DNA from: Pararhizobium sp.
Lineage (GTDB): Bacteria; Pseudomonadota; Alphaproteobacteria; Rhizobiales; Rhizobiaceae
Reading direction: 5' to 3'
NCBI GenBank assembly: GCA_017794825.1
Contig: CP051237.1
Location: forward strand, 2,790,001-2,854,000
DNA: 64,000 nucleotides
The notes beneath the pieces are model-generated. The model was given only the letters and a program-made list of their open reading frames with translations, was not told the origin of the DNA and made no database searches. Made by a program: the position numbers and the translations under genes. Below are positions 35,188 through 45,584 of this stretch, in pieces; the stretch's first letter is position 1; every line of letters begins with the position of its first letter.

Positions 35188-35216
35188 TTGACGCGGTGCA
35201 ATGAAGCGATTAATAA
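35188..35216 (+). promoter_or_regulatory. sdh operon promoter candidate
   Basis: TTGACG at 35188-35193, a 17-nt spacer and TAATAA at 35211-35216 give a near-consensus sigma-70 promoter. The start point would be near 35223, leaving a leader of about 60 nt before sdhC, whose ribosome site is CGGAGG. Confidence 0.65.
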
Positions 35217-35283
35217 CAGTGTCCCGCCAGGTCGTCTCAGCCGACGCTGCGCGGACAGTCCGTTGAAATCATTCGGAGGCCCC

Positions 35284-35676
35284 ATGGCCAACGCCACTCA
35301 CAACCGACCGCTTTCACCGCATCTGGGCATCTACAAACTCACGCCGACGATGTTCGTTTCGATCGCGCAGCGCATCACCGGCGCCGCGATGTATTTCGGC
35401 ACGATCCTCGTTGCATGGTGGCTCGTCGCCGCGGCGGCGGGACCAGGCTACTTCGAATTCGCCACGGCGGTGCTGGGATCGATTATCGGCCGGTTGATAA
35501 TTTTCGGATTCACCTGGGCCCTGATGTTTCACACGCTCAACGGAATCCGGTTTCTGGTCGCAGACACCGGACATGGCATGGAAAAGCACCTGGCGACAAA
35601 GGTCGCGCAATGGACGCTCATCGGGTCCGGGATCCTGACGGTTCTCGTCTGGGCGATCGTTCTGATTTTCGGCTGA
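35284..35676 (+). CDS. sdhC: Succinate dehydrogenase cytochrome b556 subunit
   Basis: A 130-residue membrane anchor with three helices. It starts [20 protein letters not shown], the SdhC signature ending in [11 protein letters not shown] (haem/quinone side). The haem-ligand histidine lies in [17 protein letters not shown]. It anchors SdhAB and passes electrons to ubiquinone. The ATG at 35284 has CGGAGG upstream; an earlier in-frame start at 35188 lies before the promoter's likely start point and is rejected. Confidence 0.95.
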   Translation: MANATHNRPLSPHLGIYKLTPTMFVSIAQRITGAAMYFGTILVAWWLVAAAAGPGYFEFATAVLGSIIGRLIIFGFTWALMFHTLNGIRFLVADTGHGMEKHLATKVAQWTLIGSGILTVLVWAIVLIFG

Positions 35677-35692
35677 GGGGGAGGAGAGCGTC

Positions 35693-36073
35693 ATGGACAT
35701 GCGCACGCCGCTGGCAAAGGTTCGCGGACTTGGATCGGCCAAAGAAGGGACAGATCACTTCTGGCGCCAAAGGCTGACGGCCATCGCCAATATTCCGCTG
35801 CTATTGTTTTTCGTCATTTTTGTCATGGTCTACCAGGGAGAGCCCTATGAAACTGTCACTGCGGCGCTCGGCAATCCGTTCGTCGCCGTCATCATGGGGC
35901 TGGTGATCCTGGTGTCGCTGATTCACATGCGGCTCGGCATGCAGGTGATCATCGAGGACTACGTGCACGGCGAGGGGGTGAAGATCGCGCTCCTCATACT
36001 GAACACATGCTTCACGGTTTTCATTGCAGCTCTTTCGCTGTTCGCCGTCCTCAAGCTCGGATTCGGAGGCTGA
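35693..36073 (+). CDS. sdhD: Succinate dehydrogenase membrane anchor subunit
   Basis: A 126-residue three-helix anchor. It starts with [19 protein letters not shown] and then [19 protein letters not shown], with [18 protein letters not shown] (second haem and quinone-site residues) after TM2, as in alphaproteobacterial SdhD. It lies 16 nt after sdhC with GGGGAGGAG as ribosome site and 6 nt before sdhA. Confidence 0.94.
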   Translation: MDMRTPLAKVRGLGSAKEGTDHFWRQRLTAIANIPLLLFFVIFVMVYQGEPYETVTAALGNPFVAVIMGLVILVSLIHMRLGMQVIIEDYVHGEGVKIALLILNTCFTVFIAALSLFAVLKLGFGG

Positions 36074-36079
36074 CCGGCA

Positions 36080-37903
36080 ATGACCAGCAGTAACAGTAAA
36101 GCCTACGAGCTGACCGAACACACTTTTGACGTCGTCGTGGTCGGCGCCGGCGGCGCCGGTCTCAGGGCCACGCTCGGCATGGCCGAGCAGGGTTTGCGGA
36201 CAGCCTGCATCACCAAGGTTTTCCCGACGCGTTCGCACACGGTCGCAGCCCAGGGCGGCATTGCAGCGAGCTTGCGCAACATGACGCCGGACAGCTGGCA
36301 GTGGCATATGTACGACACCATCAAGGGGTCGGACTGGCTTGGCGACAACGACGCCATGGAATATCTCGCCCGCGAGGCGCCTAAGGCCGTCTACGAGCTC
36401 GAGCACTACGGCGTGCCTTTTTCGCGCACGGAAGAGGGCAAGATCTATCAGCGGCCATTCGGCGGTCACATGCAGAATTTCGGCGAAGGTCCGCCGGTGC
36501 AGCGCACCTGCGCCGCGGCCGACCGGACAGGTCACGCCATTTTGCACACGCTTTACGGCCAGTCGCTGCGCCATCACGCACAGTTCTTCATCGAGTACTT
36601 CGCGATCGACCTGTTGATGAGCGACGACGGCGTATGCACCGGCGTCGTCGCCTGGAACCTCGACGACGGGACGATGCATGTTTTCCGCGCCAAGATGGTG
36701 GTGCTCGCCACGGGCGGTTACGGACGCGCCTATTTCTCGGCCACGTCCGCCCATACCTGCACCGGCGACGGCAACGGCATGATCGCCCGCGCGGGCCTGC
36801 CGCTGCAGGACATGGAATTCGTCCAGTTTCATCCAACTGGCATCTATGGCGCAGGCATGCTGATCACCGAGGGCGCGCGCGGCGAAGGCGGCTATCTCGT
36901 CAATTCGGAAGGCGAGCGCTTCATGGAGCGCTATGCGCCTTCCGCCAAGGATCTCGCCTCGCGCGACGTCGTCTCGCGTTGCATGACCATGGAAATCCGC
37001 GAGGGTCGGGGCGTCGGCAAGGAGAAGGATCACATCTTCCTGCACCTCGACCATCTCGATCCGGCGGTGCTGGCCGAGAGGCTGCCCGGCATTTCGGAAT
37101 CGGCGCGGATTTTTGCGGGCGTGGATGTGACGCAGGAGCCGATACCGGTTCTGCCGACCGTGCACTACAATATGGGCGGCATTCCCACGACCTATCATGG
37201 CGAGGTGCTCAACCCCACCGATGACGATCCCGATCGTATCCAGCCGGGCCTGATGGCGGTCGGCGAGGCGGGCTGCGCATCCGTTCACGGCGCCAATCGC
37301 CTGGGATCGAACTCCCTGATCGACCTCGTGGTCTTTGGCCGCGCGGCGGCGATCCGCGCCGGTCAGACGATCGACCGCAATTCGGAAATTCCGCATGTGC
37401 CCCAGGCGAGCCTGGAAAAGATACTCGACCGGTTCGACCGGACCCGTCACGCCAGCGGTTCGGTTCCGACGGCGGAGATGCGCGATCGCATGCAGCGCGC
37501 CATGCAGGAAGACGCAGCCGTTTTCCGCACCCAGGAATCTCTGGAGCAAGGCTGCAAGCGCATCGACGAAATCTACGCCGAACTGCCGGATATCAAGGTC
37601 ACCGACCGATCCATGATCTGGAACTCCGATCTGGTGGAAACGCTGGAACTGGACAATCTTGTTGTCTGCGCCCTTGTGACAGTCCATGGCGCGGAGGCCC
37701 GCAAGGAAAGCCGTGGCGCTCATGCGCGGGAGGATTTTCCGGATCGCGACGACAAGAACTGGCGTGTCCATACGCTGGCTCGTGTGGATGAGAAGGGCAA
37801 GGTCGACCTCTCGTACCGGCCCGTCCATGTCGATCCGCTGACGCCCGAGAGCGAAGGCGGCATCGAGCTGGCGCGCATCGCGCCCAAGAAACGCGTCTAT
37901 TAG
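36080..37903 (+). CDS. sdhA: Succinate dehydrogenase flavoprotein subunit
   Basis: A 607-residue flavoprotein oxidising succinate to fumarate at the inner face of the membrane. FAD-binding [14 protein letters not shown] is near residues 20-33. The covalent FAD histidine is His53 in [10 protein letters not shown]. The active-site region is [17 protein letters not shown], and [20 protein letters not shown] fits late in the protein. Full length. It lies between sdhD and sdhB (11-nt gap). Confidence 0.98.
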   Translation: MTSSNSKAYELTEHTFDVVVVGAGGAGLRATLGMAEQGLRTACITKVFPTRSHTVAAQGGIAASLRNMTPDSWQWHMYDTIKGSDWLGDNDAMEYLAREAPKAVYELEHYGVPFSRTEEGKIYQRPFGGHMQNFGEGPPVQRTCAAADRTGHAILHTLYGQSLRHHAQFFIEYFAIDLLMSDDGVCTGVVAWNLDDGTMHVFRAKMVVLATGGYGRAYFSATSAHTCTGDGNGMIARAGLPLQDMEFVQFHPTGIYGAGMLITEGARGEGGYLVNSEGERFMERYAPSAKDLASRDVVSRCMTMEIREGRGVGKEKDHIFLHLDHLDPAVLAERLPGISESARIFAGVDVTQEPIPVLPTVHYNMGGIPTTYHGEVLNPTDDDPDRIQPGLMAVGEAGCASVHGANRLGSNSLIDLVVFGRAAAIRAGQTIDRNSEIPHVPQASLEKILDRFDRTRHASGSVPTAEMRDRMQRAMQEDAAVFRTQESLEQGCKRIDEIYAELPDIKVTDRSMIWNSDLVETLELDNLVVCALVTVHGAEARKESRGAHAREDFPDRDDKNWRVHTLARVDEKGKVDLSYRPVHVDPLTPESEGGIELARIAPKKRVY

Positions 37904-37914
37904 GAAGGTCCGTC

Positions 37915-38694
37915 ATGGTTGAATTCACACTTCCCAGAAACTCGCGGATCACCGAAGGCAAGAGGTGGCCCAAGCCTGAAGGCGCGTCGAAGCTGCACGA
38001 GTTTCGCGTCTATCGATGGTCGCCGGACGAGGGCAAGAACCCCTCCATCGACACCTATTACATCGATGTCGACGATTGCGGACCGATGGTTCTCGACGGC
38101 CTGCTCTACATCAAGAACAAGATAGACCCGACGCTGACGCTGCGCCGGTCATGCCGCGAAGGCGTCTGCGGTTCCTGCGCGATGAATATCGACGGCGCGA
38201 ACACGCTTGCCTGCACCAAGGGCATGGACGAAATCGACGGCGCGGTGAAGATCTATCCGCTGCCGCATCTGCCGGTGGTCAAGGATCTCGTTCCGGATCT
38301 CAACAATTTCTACGCCCAGCATCGGTCAATCGAGCCGTGGCTGCAGACAGTCTCGCCGGCGCCCGAAAAGGAATGGCTGCAATCGCACGAGGATCGGGTC
38401 AAGCTTGACGGTCTGTATGAATGCATCCTGTGCGCCTGCTGCTCGACCTCCTGCCCGAGCTACTGGTGGAACGGCGATCGCTATCTCGGTCCGGCCGTGC
38501 TGCTGCAGGCCTATCGCTGGCTGATCGACAGTCGCGACGAGGCCACGGGCGAACGTCTGGACGAACTGGAAGATCCCTTCCGGCTTTATCGCTGTCACAC
38601 CATCATGAATTGCGCCCAGACATGCCCGAAGGGGCTGAATCCGGCCAAGGCGATCGCCGAAATCAAGAAGATGCTGGTCGAGCGGCGCGTCTGA
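37915..38694 (+). CDS. sdhB: Succinate dehydrogenase iron-sulfur subunit
   Basis: A 259-residue electron-transfer subunit carrying three Fe-S centres. The 2Fe-2S ligands are in [16 protein letters not shown] with the final Cys in NTLAC. The 4Fe-4S ligands are in [17 protein letters not shown], and the 3Fe-4S ligands in [17 protein letters not shown]. It links SdhA to the membrane quinone site. Last gene of sdhCDAB; a terminator follows about 55 nt later. Confidence 0.98.
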   Translation: MVEFTLPRNSRITEGKRWPKPEGASKLHEFRVYRWSPDEGKNPSIDTYYIDVDDCGPMVLDGLLYIKNKIDPTLTLRRSCREGVCGSCAMNIDGANTLACTKGMDEIDGAVKIYPLPHLPVVKDLVPDLNNFYAQHRSIEPWLQTVSPAPEKEWLQSHEDRVKLDGLYECILCACCSTSCPSYWWNGDRYLGPAVLLQAYRWLIDSRDEATGERLDELEDPFRLYRCHTIMNCAQTCPKGLNPAKAIAEIKKMLVERRV

Positions 38695-38748
38695 TCGCTG
38701 CTCCCACTCCGGAAATCCTGCCGTTGAAAGCGTCGCGTGACACGATCA

Positions 38749-38772
38749 ACTCACGCTGACGTGAGTCCTTTT
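38749..38772 (+). terminator. Terminator of the sdhCDAB operon
   Basis: Perfect 7-bp stem ACTCACG / CGTGAGT with a CTGA tetraloop, followed by CCTTTTG. It lies between sdhB and the msrA gene. Confidence 0.7.
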
Positions 38773-38840
38773 GACTTGAAGAATGCGTGGCGCGGTATCT
38801 ACTGGATCAGGAAGCAATACTGTTCCACGGGAGAAACGCC

Positions 38841-39494
38841 ATGCGCAGATTCACCATTGCAGGACTCATGACCGTCGGACTGGCCGCTGGCGCCGCATAC
38901 GGGCTCTCGCCCATGCCGGTCTTGCATGCGCAGACAGCCGCAACTTCGGATACGGCGAAGGCGATCTTCGCCGGCGGATGTTTCTGGTGCGTGGAATCGG
39001 ACTTCGACCAGGTGCCGGGCGTCATTTCCACGACGTCCGGCTATACGGGCGGCCATCTCGACAACCCCACCTACCGTCAGGTTGTGACGGAAACGACAGG
39101 TCACCGCGAGGCTGTGCTGGTCGAATACGATCCGCAGAAGGTCAGCTACGAACATCTGCTCGACGTTTTCTGGCACAGCGTGGATCCGACCGACGCGGAC
39201 GGGCAGTTCTGCGACCGAGGTGAAAGCTATACGACCGCGATCTACACGATAAGCGACGATCAGCAGAAAATGGCGGAAGCGTCCTCGGTAGACATTGCGA
39301 AGGATCTCGGCGAGCCGGTCGCCACGCTGATCGCGCCGGCGCAGACGTTCTATCCCGCCGAAGACTACCATCAGGACTACTATTTGAAGAATCCGGTACG
39401 CTACAAATATTATCGTTTTGGCTGTCGCCGTGACGCCCGGATCGACCGACTGTGGGGCGAGGACGCGCATCGCGGTCTGACAAAAACGCACTGA
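38841..39494 (+). CDS. msrA: Exported peptide-methionine (S)-S-oxide reductase
   Basis: A 217-residue MsrA that repairs oxidised methionine. The catalytic cysteine is Cys47 in GGCFWC, with Cys50 beside it. Family motifs YTGGHLDNPTYRQVV, HREAVLVEYDP and FWHSVDPTDADGQFCDRGESY (read in parts) follow. The first 30 or so residues (RRFTIAGLMTVGLAAGAAYG then LHAQ) form a signal peptide, so this copy should act in the periplasm; cytoplasmic MsrA lacks that. An earlier in-frame start at 38787 would precede the signal and has no ribosome site. It stands alone after the sdh terminator. Confidence 0.92.
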   Translation: MRRFTIAGLMTVGLAAGAAYGLSPMPVLHAQTAATSDTAKAIFAGGCFWCVESDFDQVPGVISTTSGYTGGHLDNPTYRQVVTETTGHREAVLVEYDPQKVSYEHLLDVFWHSVDPTDADGQFCDRGESYTTAIYTISDDQQKMAEASSVDIAKDLGEPVATLIAPAQTFYPAEDYHQDYYLKNPVRYKYYRFGCRRDARIDRLWGEDAHRGLTKTH

Positions 39495-39528
39495 TCCGAT
39501 ATCCCGACCGGCGCGTGCAAGCCTGCTG

Positions 39529-39599
39529 GTGGAGCAAATTTGACATTTGAGTGCCGCAAGACGCGAACTCGTTTTCAAATGTCAAATTTGAGGCTCCAC
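39529..39599. repeat. Long inverted repeat (71-nt hairpin)
   Basis: The left arm GTGGAGC..AAATTTGACATTTGA (39529-39550) pairs with TCAAATGTCAAATTT..GCTCCAC (39575-39599), with a small asymmetric bulge and a loop of about 24 nt. The base composition differs from that of the palindromic family beside it, so it is a separate element. No open frame lies inside. Confidence 0.65.
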
Positions 39600-39623
39600 T
39601 AGATATATGATCTAGCTAGTGGT

Positions 39624-39772
39624 CCGAATCTGAAGCTCGTTACATCCCGCAGCACGCTTTATTCGAACTTCAGAGTCGATAAGGGCGCCGGCAAGATAAT
39701 GATTCTGGTGTGGTTTACGGATTTGAAGTTGCTGTTAGAGACTGCTGCAACAATGTAAGGAATTTCAAATCC
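39624..39772. repeat. Composite two-palindrome repeat, copy 2 (RIME-like)
   Basis: Left palindrome 39624-39677 pairs GAATCTGAAGCTCG with CGAACTTCAGAG. Right palindrome 39719-39772 pairs GGATTTGAAGTT with AATTTCAAATCC. The 40-nt link shares GCCGGCAAG and the TGGTTTACGGATTTGAAG end with copy 1. Total length is about 150 nt in both copies. Confidence 0.65.
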
Positions 39773-39955
39773 ACCGCACTGGTTGCGCAGACCTCGAGGC
39801 TGCGCAGTTCCATGGGCGCGCGCCGATCCGGCGAAATTTCATCCATTTTTATTACAATTTCGCCATCATTGTATATTGAAAGCGAACGACTATTATGAGT
39901 AAGGAAACGCCCGAAAGGGCATGTGTCTTGCGTAGTACGGAATAGGGATTTGAAG

Positions 39956-40465
39956 ATGCGGAATATTGCAGTGCTGATGCTCATCGGCCTCGTCGTAGTG
40001 GCAGCCGGCTGTCAGCGCACGAATTACCGGCCATTGCCCAAGCCTGAACCGCTTTCTCCGGCGCCTGTCGGCAACGTTCAGAGCGGACAATTGTCCACGC
40101 CCGGCGACGCAAGCGGTTTCCCGGAAGCGCCGGCTGACACGGATCAGTCGCAGGAGCAGTTCGAGACGGCCGCCGCAGGCGCTCCGGCGGTCACGCGTGA
40201 GGCTCTGGTCGGCCGATGGACGATTTCGGCGAGCGGATCGAACTGCGATCTGTTCCTTGCATTGACCAAGTGGACCGGCGGATACCGCGCAGCCACGCGC
40301 GGCTGCAGCAACGAGGCGGCCCTGGTTTCGGCCTGGGACGTCCAGGGCAATCAGGTCATGCTCTCCGACAATTCCGGCAACCAGTTCGCCCGGCTCTACA
40401 AGTCCGGTGAGGAAAGCTACAACGGAACCACGGCGTCCGGACAGCCAGTCAGCCTGAGCCGCTGA
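39956..40465 (+). CDS. omp19: Outer-membrane lipoprotein, Omp19/Inh protease-inhibitor family
   Basis: A 169-residue lipoprotein. The lipobox VAAGC places the lipidated Cys at residue 19. A Pro-rich linker (KPEPLSPAPVGNVQSG) follows. The C-terminal domain (LVGRWTISASGSNCD, then GGYRAATRGC and a terminal GQPVSLSR) matches the AprI/Inh beta-barrel inhibitor fold and closely resembles Brucella Omp19, which protects against host proteases. Two cysteines likely form a disulfide. The ATG at 39956 gives the short lipoprotein signal; an in-frame start at 39923 is less likely. The inhibitor role is known for the family, not shown here. Confidence 0.85.
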   Translation: MRNIAVLMLIGLVVVAAGCQRTNYRPLPKPEPLSPAPVGNVQSGQLSTPGDASGFPEAPADTDQSQEQFETAAAGAPAVTREALVGRWTISASGSNCDLFLALTKWTGGYRAATRGCSNEAALVSAWDVQGNQVMLSDNSGNQFARLYKSGEESYNGTTASGQPVSLSR

Positions 40466-40508
40466 TCCGAATGACCGGTCGGTCAGCGCTTGCCTTGGTG
40501 ACCTCCCT

Positions 40509-41666
40509 ATGAAGGATATGGCCGAACGCACGACTGTGGTCGAGCGTTACAGGGCGCTCGTGACAAGGGATGCGCTGCAGGAGGACGAAGCGCAGATCGA
40601 ACTGGCGGACAGGCTCGACCATGTGCTGTCCGAAATCAGCGCCAAGCGCCTGCGCTCCAAATCGAGTTCTCTGGGCTGGCTTTTCGCGCGCAAGAAGAAC
40701 GGGCCCCCCAAGATTCGCGGCCTCTACATCTACGGGTCTGTCGGCCGCGGCAAGACCATGCTCATGGACCTGTTCTACAAGCTGGTTCCCGCCCAGAAAA
40801 AGCGGCGGGTGCATTTCCACGCCTTCATGGCCGACGTGCATGACCGCATCAACGCCCACAGGAGGGCGCACAAGCGGGGGGAAACGCCGGAAGCCGATCC
40901 GATGCCCCCGGTCGCCGAACAGCTGATTGCTGAAGCCTGGGTGTTGTGCTTCGACGAATTTTCCGTCACCGACATCACCGACGCGATGATCCTGTCGCGG
41001 TTGTTCGAACAGCTCTTTTCCCGCGGCTGCGTGCTCATCGCCACGTCGAATGTTGAGCCGGACGACCTCTATCGCGACGGGCTCAACCGGCAGCTCTTCC
41101 TGCCCTTTATCGATCTTTTGAAAAACGAGGTCGACATTTTCAATCTCGATGCGCGAACGGACTACCGACTCGAGAAGCTGCGCAAGTTGCCGGTCTATCT
41201 GCACCCGCTCAACGACGAGACGCGCATCGCCTTTGCAAAGACCTGGAAAGAGGTCACCGCCGGCGAACAGATGCGCCAGGATACGGTCGAAGTCATGGGC
41301 CGGCGTCTGACCGTGCCGCTTGCCGCCGACGGCGTCGCCCGCTTCAGCTTCGACGAACTGTGCCGCCAGCCGCTTGGCGCGCGGGACTATCTCGCCTTCA
41401 CCGCCAGGTACCACACGATCTTCATCGAAAACGTGCCGGTGCTCGACCAGACCATGCGCAACGAGGCCAAGCGGTTCATCAACCTGGTCGACGCGCTCTA
41501 CGATTCCGGAACCCGGATCTACATGACCGCGGCGGCCGATCCGGAGGATCTGTTTCGCTCCGGCAGGGGGACGGAAGGTTTCGAATTCGCCCGCACGGCC
41601 TCGCGCCTGTTCGAGATGCAGAGCCTCGACTATGTTTCGGCGACGCGCGCAGCCCGGGTCGCGTGA
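40509..41666 (+). CDS. zapE: Cell division protein ZapE (AFG1-like ATPase)
   Basis: A 385-residue AAA-type ATPase. Walker A is GSVGRGKT (residues 76-83), Walker B is in AWVLCFDEFSVTD, and the AFG1 pattern continues with LIATSNVEPDDLYRDGLNRQ. In proteobacteria ZapE associates with FtsZ under stress; mitochondrial relatives assist membrane-protein turnover. An ATG three codons later is also possible. In this window it precedes mdh, an arrangement common in Hyphomicrobiales. Confidence 0.93.
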   Translation: MKDMAERTTVVERYRALVTRDALQEDEAQIELADRLDHVLSEISAKRLRSKSSSLGWLFARKKNGPPKIRGLYIYGSVGRGKTMLMDLFYKLVPAQKKRRVHFHAFMADVHDRINAHRRAHKRGETPEADPMPPVAEQLIAEAWVLCFDEFSVTDITDAMILSRLFEQLFSRGCVLIATSNVEPDDLYRDGLNRQLFLPFIDLLKNEVDIFNLDARTDYRLEKLRKLPVYLHPLNDETRIAFAKTWKEVTAGEQMRQDTVEVMGRRLTVPLAADGVARFSFDELCRQPLGARDYLAFTARYHTIFIENVPVLDQTMRNEAKRFINLVDALYDSGTRIYMTAAADPEDLFRSGRGTEGFEFARTASRLFEMQSLDYVSATRAARVA

Positions 41667-41686
41667 CCAAATAAAAGGCAAAACTC

Positions 41687-41700
41687 TTACGTTTACGTAA
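41687..41700. promoter_or_regulatory. Palindrome upstream of mdh
   Basis: Perfect 6-bp arms TTACGT / ACGTAA separated by TT, about 136 nt before the mdh start and 20 nt after zapE. The region around it is AT-rich. It looks like a regulator box for the mdh-suc cluster; the regulator is unknown. Confidence 0.4.
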
Positions 41701-41815
41701 TTCCCAAAAGATATAACCGTTTGAATTTGCTCATATCCAAAGTTTAAGTTGCCAAATTTTGGAGAGGAGTCTAATCACAGGGCCGTTCTTTGGGGACAAA
41801 TGACCAGCAGACTGA

Positions 41816-42799
<984 letters not shown>

Positions 42800-42829
42800 T
42801 CCAGCCGTAACGCGAGACGGAAATCATCC

Positions 42830-44026
42830 ATGAACATACATGAATACCAGGCCAAGGCCCTTCTGAAGGACTTTGGCGCTCCCGTCGCCGAAGGCGTGCC
42901 CGTATTTGCGGCCGACGAGGCGGAAGCGGCCGCGAAGAAGCTCCCCGGACCGCTCTACGTGGTCAAGAGCCAGATCCATGCGGGCGGCCGCGGCAAGGGC
43001 AAGTTCAAGGAACTGTCCGCCGACGCTAAGGGCGGCGTAAGGCTTGCGAAATCGGTCGAGGAAGTCATCGGCAATACGAAGGACATGCTCGGCAACACGC
43101 TCGTCACCAAGCAGACGGGCCCCGCCGGCAAGCAGGTCAACCGCCTCTATATCGAGGACGGCGCCGATATCGACCGCGAACTCTATCTTTCGATCCTCGT
43201 CGACCGGACCGTCGGCCGTCCCGCTTTCGTGGTGTCCACGGAAGGCGGTATGGACATCGAGGCGGTGGCCGAGGAAACGCCGGAGAAGATCCTGACGCTC
43301 GCGATCGATCCCGAAGCCGGCGTCACTGCTGCGGATTCGGCGAAGCTGTGCGACGCCCTGAAGCTGGAAGGCGAAGCGCGTTCGGACGGCGAAACGCTGT
43401 TTCCGATCCTCTACAAGGCCTTCACCGAAAAGGACATGAGCCTGCTAGAGGTCAATCCGCTCATCGTCATGGAAAACGGCCGGCTGCGCGTCCTCGACGC
43501 CAAGGTGTCCTTTGACGGCAATGCGCTGTTCCGCCATCCCGACATCGTCGAACTCCGTGACGTGACGGAAGAGGACGAGAAGGAGATCGAGGCCTCCAGG
43601 CACGATCTGGCCTACGTCGCTCTCGACGGCAATATCGGCTGCATGGTCAATGGCGCGGGCCTCGCCATGGCGACCATGGACATCATCAAGCTCTACGGCG
43701 CCGAGCCGGCCAACTTTCTCGACGTCGGCGGCGGCGCCACGACCGAAAAGGTCACGGCCGCCTTCAAGATCATCACGGCCGATCCTGCGGTGGAAGGCAT
43801 CCTCGTCAACATCTTCGGCGGCATCATGCGTTGCGACGTGATCGCCGAAGGCGTCGTCACGGCGGTCAAGGACGTCGGCCTCAAGGTTCCGCTGGTCGTG
43901 CGGCTGGAAGGAACCAACGTCGAAAAAGGCAAGAAGATCATCAACGAGAGCGGTCTCAACGTGATCGCCGCCGATGATCTCGACGACGCCGCCCGGAAGA
44001 TCGTCAAGGCGGTCAAGGGAGCCTGA
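42830..44026 (+). CDS. sucC: Succinyl-CoA synthetase beta subunit
   Basis: A 398-residue ATP-grasp subunit that joins succinate and CoA with nucleotide hydrolysis, or the reverse. It starts [19 protein letters not shown] and has the nucleotide-binding [12 protein letters not shown]. The C-terminal CoA-ligase domain contains [12 protein letters not shown] and [13 protein letters not shown]. Full length. It is followed by a cupin gene 5 nt later rather than directly by sucD. Confidence 0.98.
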   Translation: MNIHEYQAKALLKDFGAPVAEGVPVFAADEAEAAAKKLPGPLYVVKSQIHAGGRGKGKFKELSADAKGGVRLAKSVEEVIGNTKDMLGNTLVTKQTGPAGKQVNRLYIEDGADIDRELYLSILVDRTVGRPAFVVSTEGGMDIEAVAEETPEKILTLAIDPEAGVTAADSAKLCDALKLEGEARSDGETLFPILYKAFTEKDMSLLEVNPLIVMENGRLRVLDAKVSFDGNALFRHPDIVELRDVTEEDEKEIEASRHDLAYVALDGNIGCMVNGAGLAMATMDIIKLYGAEPANFLDVGGGATTEKVTAAFKIITADPAVEGILVNIFGGIMRCDVIAEGVVTAVKDVGLKVPLVVRLEGTNVEKGKKIINESGLNVIAADDLDDAARKIVKAVKGA

Positions 44027-44031
44027 ACAAG

Positions 44032-44400
44032 GTGCCTCCGCGCAAGATCAATCTCGTCGAAGCCGCCGAAGGCATAAGCGGGGTTTTCCAGCCCCACATC
44101 GCCGGCGACGTCAACGATTCCCAGGTCAAGATCGCCAAGTTCGGCGAAATCTTCGAGTGGCACGCGCATGACGAGGAAGACGAAGGTTTTCTCGTCCTGC
44201 GCGGACGCATTGCGATCGATTTCAGGGACGGCTCGGTGGAACTCGGCGAGGGCGACTTCATCGTGGTGCCCAAAACGGTGGAGCACCGGCCGCGTTCGCT
44301 CACGCACGAACCCGTCGTGCTGATGTTCGAGCCGGCGACCACCCTGAACACCGGCAACGCCCAGAGCGATCTTACCGTTTCAGAACTCAACCGACTTTAG
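44032..44400 (+). CDS. Cupin-domain protein inserted between sucC and sucD
   Basis: A 122-residue single-domain cupin. Motif 1 is seen in [18 protein letters not shown] (the two His, the Glu) and motif 2 in [20 protein letters not shown] (final His), so a full metal site is present. It begins with GTG 5 nt after the sucC stop, with GGGAG within the sucC end as a weak ribosome site. It ends 8 nt before sucD. The function is unknown; the operon position suggests a link to TCA-cycle control or a small-molecule sensor. Confidence 0.82.
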   Translation: MPPRKINLVEAAEGISGVFQPHIAGDVNDSQVKIAKFGEIFEWHAHDEEDEGFLVLRGRIAIDFRDGSVELGEGDFIVVPKTVEHRPRSLTHEPVVLMFEPATTLNTGNAQSDLTVSELNRL

Positions 44401-44408
44401 GAAGAAGA

Positions 44409-45320
44409 ATGTCCATTCTCGTCAACAAGGATACCAAGGTTCTCGTCCAGGGACTGACCGGCAAGACAGGAACCTTTCACACGGAGCAGGCGCTCGCCTA
44501 TTACGGTACGAAAATGGTCGGCGGGATTCACCCGAAAAAAGGCGGTGAAACCTGGACGGGCAAGGTTGGAGACGGATCCATGGATCTGCCGATCTTCGCG
44601 ACTGTCGCCGAAGGCCGCGAGGCGACCGGCGCCGACGCGTCCGTCATCTACGTTCCGCCGGCGGGCGCCGCTGCTGCGATCATCGAGGCGATCGACGCCG
44701 AGGTTCCTCTCATCGTCTGCATCACCGAGGGCATTCCGGTTCTCGACATGGTCAACGTAAAGGCGCGGCTCGACAAGTCGAATTCGCGGCTGATCGGACC
44801 AAACTGCCCGGGCGTTCTGACCCCCGAGGAATGCAAGATCGGCATCATGCCGGGCAATATCTTCAAGAAGGGATCCGTGGGCGTTGTTTCTCGCTCGGGA
44901 ACGCTTACTTACGAAGCGGTGTTCCAGACGTCGAACGCCGGACTTGGCCAGACCACGGCCGTCGGCATCGGCGGCGATCCGGTCAAGGGAACCGAATTCA
45001 TCGACGTGCTGGAGATGTTCCTGGCGGACGACGCGACGACGTCGATCATCATGATCGGCGAAATCGGCGGATCGGCGGAGGAGGACGCGGCGCAGTTCCT
45101 GGCCGACGAGGCGAAGAAGGGCCGCAAGAAACCGACCGTCGGCTTCATCGCCGGTCGCACGGCGCCTCCGGGACGCACCATGGGTCACGCCGGCGCGGTC
45201 ATTTCCGGCGGCAAGGGCGGCGCGGAAGACAAGATCGCGGCCATGGAAGCGGCCGGAATCACGGTGTCGCCGTCGCCGGCCCAACTCGGCAGCACGCTCG
45301 TCGAGGTGCTGAAGGGATAA
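44409..45320 (+). CDS. sucD: Succinyl-CoA synthetase alpha subunit
   Basis: A 303-residue subunit that binds CoA and carries the phosphohistidine. [17 protein letters not shown] at the N-terminus is the CoA site, [18 protein letters not shown] the middle motif, and the phosphorylated His lies in [19 protein letters not shown] serves as ribosome site. It is separated from sucC by the cupin gene, which is unusual relative to the textbook sucCD pair. Confidence 0.98.
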   Translation: MSILVNKDTKVLVQGLTGKTGTFHTEQALAYYGTKMVGGIHPKKGGETWTGKVGDGSMDLPIFATVAEGREATGADASVIYVPPAGAAAAIIEAIDAEVPLIVCITEGIPVLDMVNVKARLDKSNSRLIGPNCPGVLTPEECKIGIMPGNIFKKGSVGVVSRSGTLTYEAVFQTSNAGLGQTTAVGIGGDPVKGTEFIDVLEMFLADDATTSIIMIGEIGGSAEEDAAQFLADEAKKGRKKPTVGFIAGRTAPPGRTMGHAGAVISGGKGGAEDKIAAMEAAGITVSPSPAQLGSTLVEVLKG

Positions 45321-45584
45321 GGAACATGCGGGCGGCGCGGGCCGCCCGGGACGCGTGCGCGGCGATGGACGCCGGCATGCAAGGCTCCGTTGACGGAGTT
45401 GTGACGGATCCCCGCCTTCCTGTCGGGAAAAAGGGTTCCGTCGCGGTGTAAAACATGACTAGTGTAGGGCGCATCCGGGATGCGCCGCAATTTGGTGAAG
45501 ACAAGACCCCGAACGGGGTAATCGAGTGGCGGCCCAAAGGGTCGTCGGCAAGTTCAAGGAGGCGGAAATCTCCGCAAAAGGCTG
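45321..45584. other. Structured leader between sucD and sucA
   Basis: A 264-nt gap with several hairpins: GGCGGC / GCCGCC near 45330, GGCGCAT / ATGCGCC near 45467-45485, and ACCCC / GGGGT near 45508-45521. A 41-codon frame (45326-45451) follows the sucD stop with a weak AAGGA, but it has no recognisable family. The gap may hold an internal promoter or an attenuating leader for sucA. Confidence 0.4.

Larger units (their letters stand above)
39495..39955. other. Intergenic region rich in inverted repeats
   Basis: These 461 bases contain no gene I can support. They hold a 71-nt hairpin (39529-39599), a short hairpin CTAGAT / ATCTAG (39599-39615) and the second composite palindromic repeat (39624-39772). 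The rest is AT-rich sequence that probably contains the promoter of the lipoprotein gene. Confidence 0.7.

Noticed and set aside
45326..45451. 41-codon frame after sucD
   Set aside because: Composition is that of GC-rich non-coding DNA (Ala/Arg/Asp) and no family pattern is visible; only a weak AAGGA precedes it.
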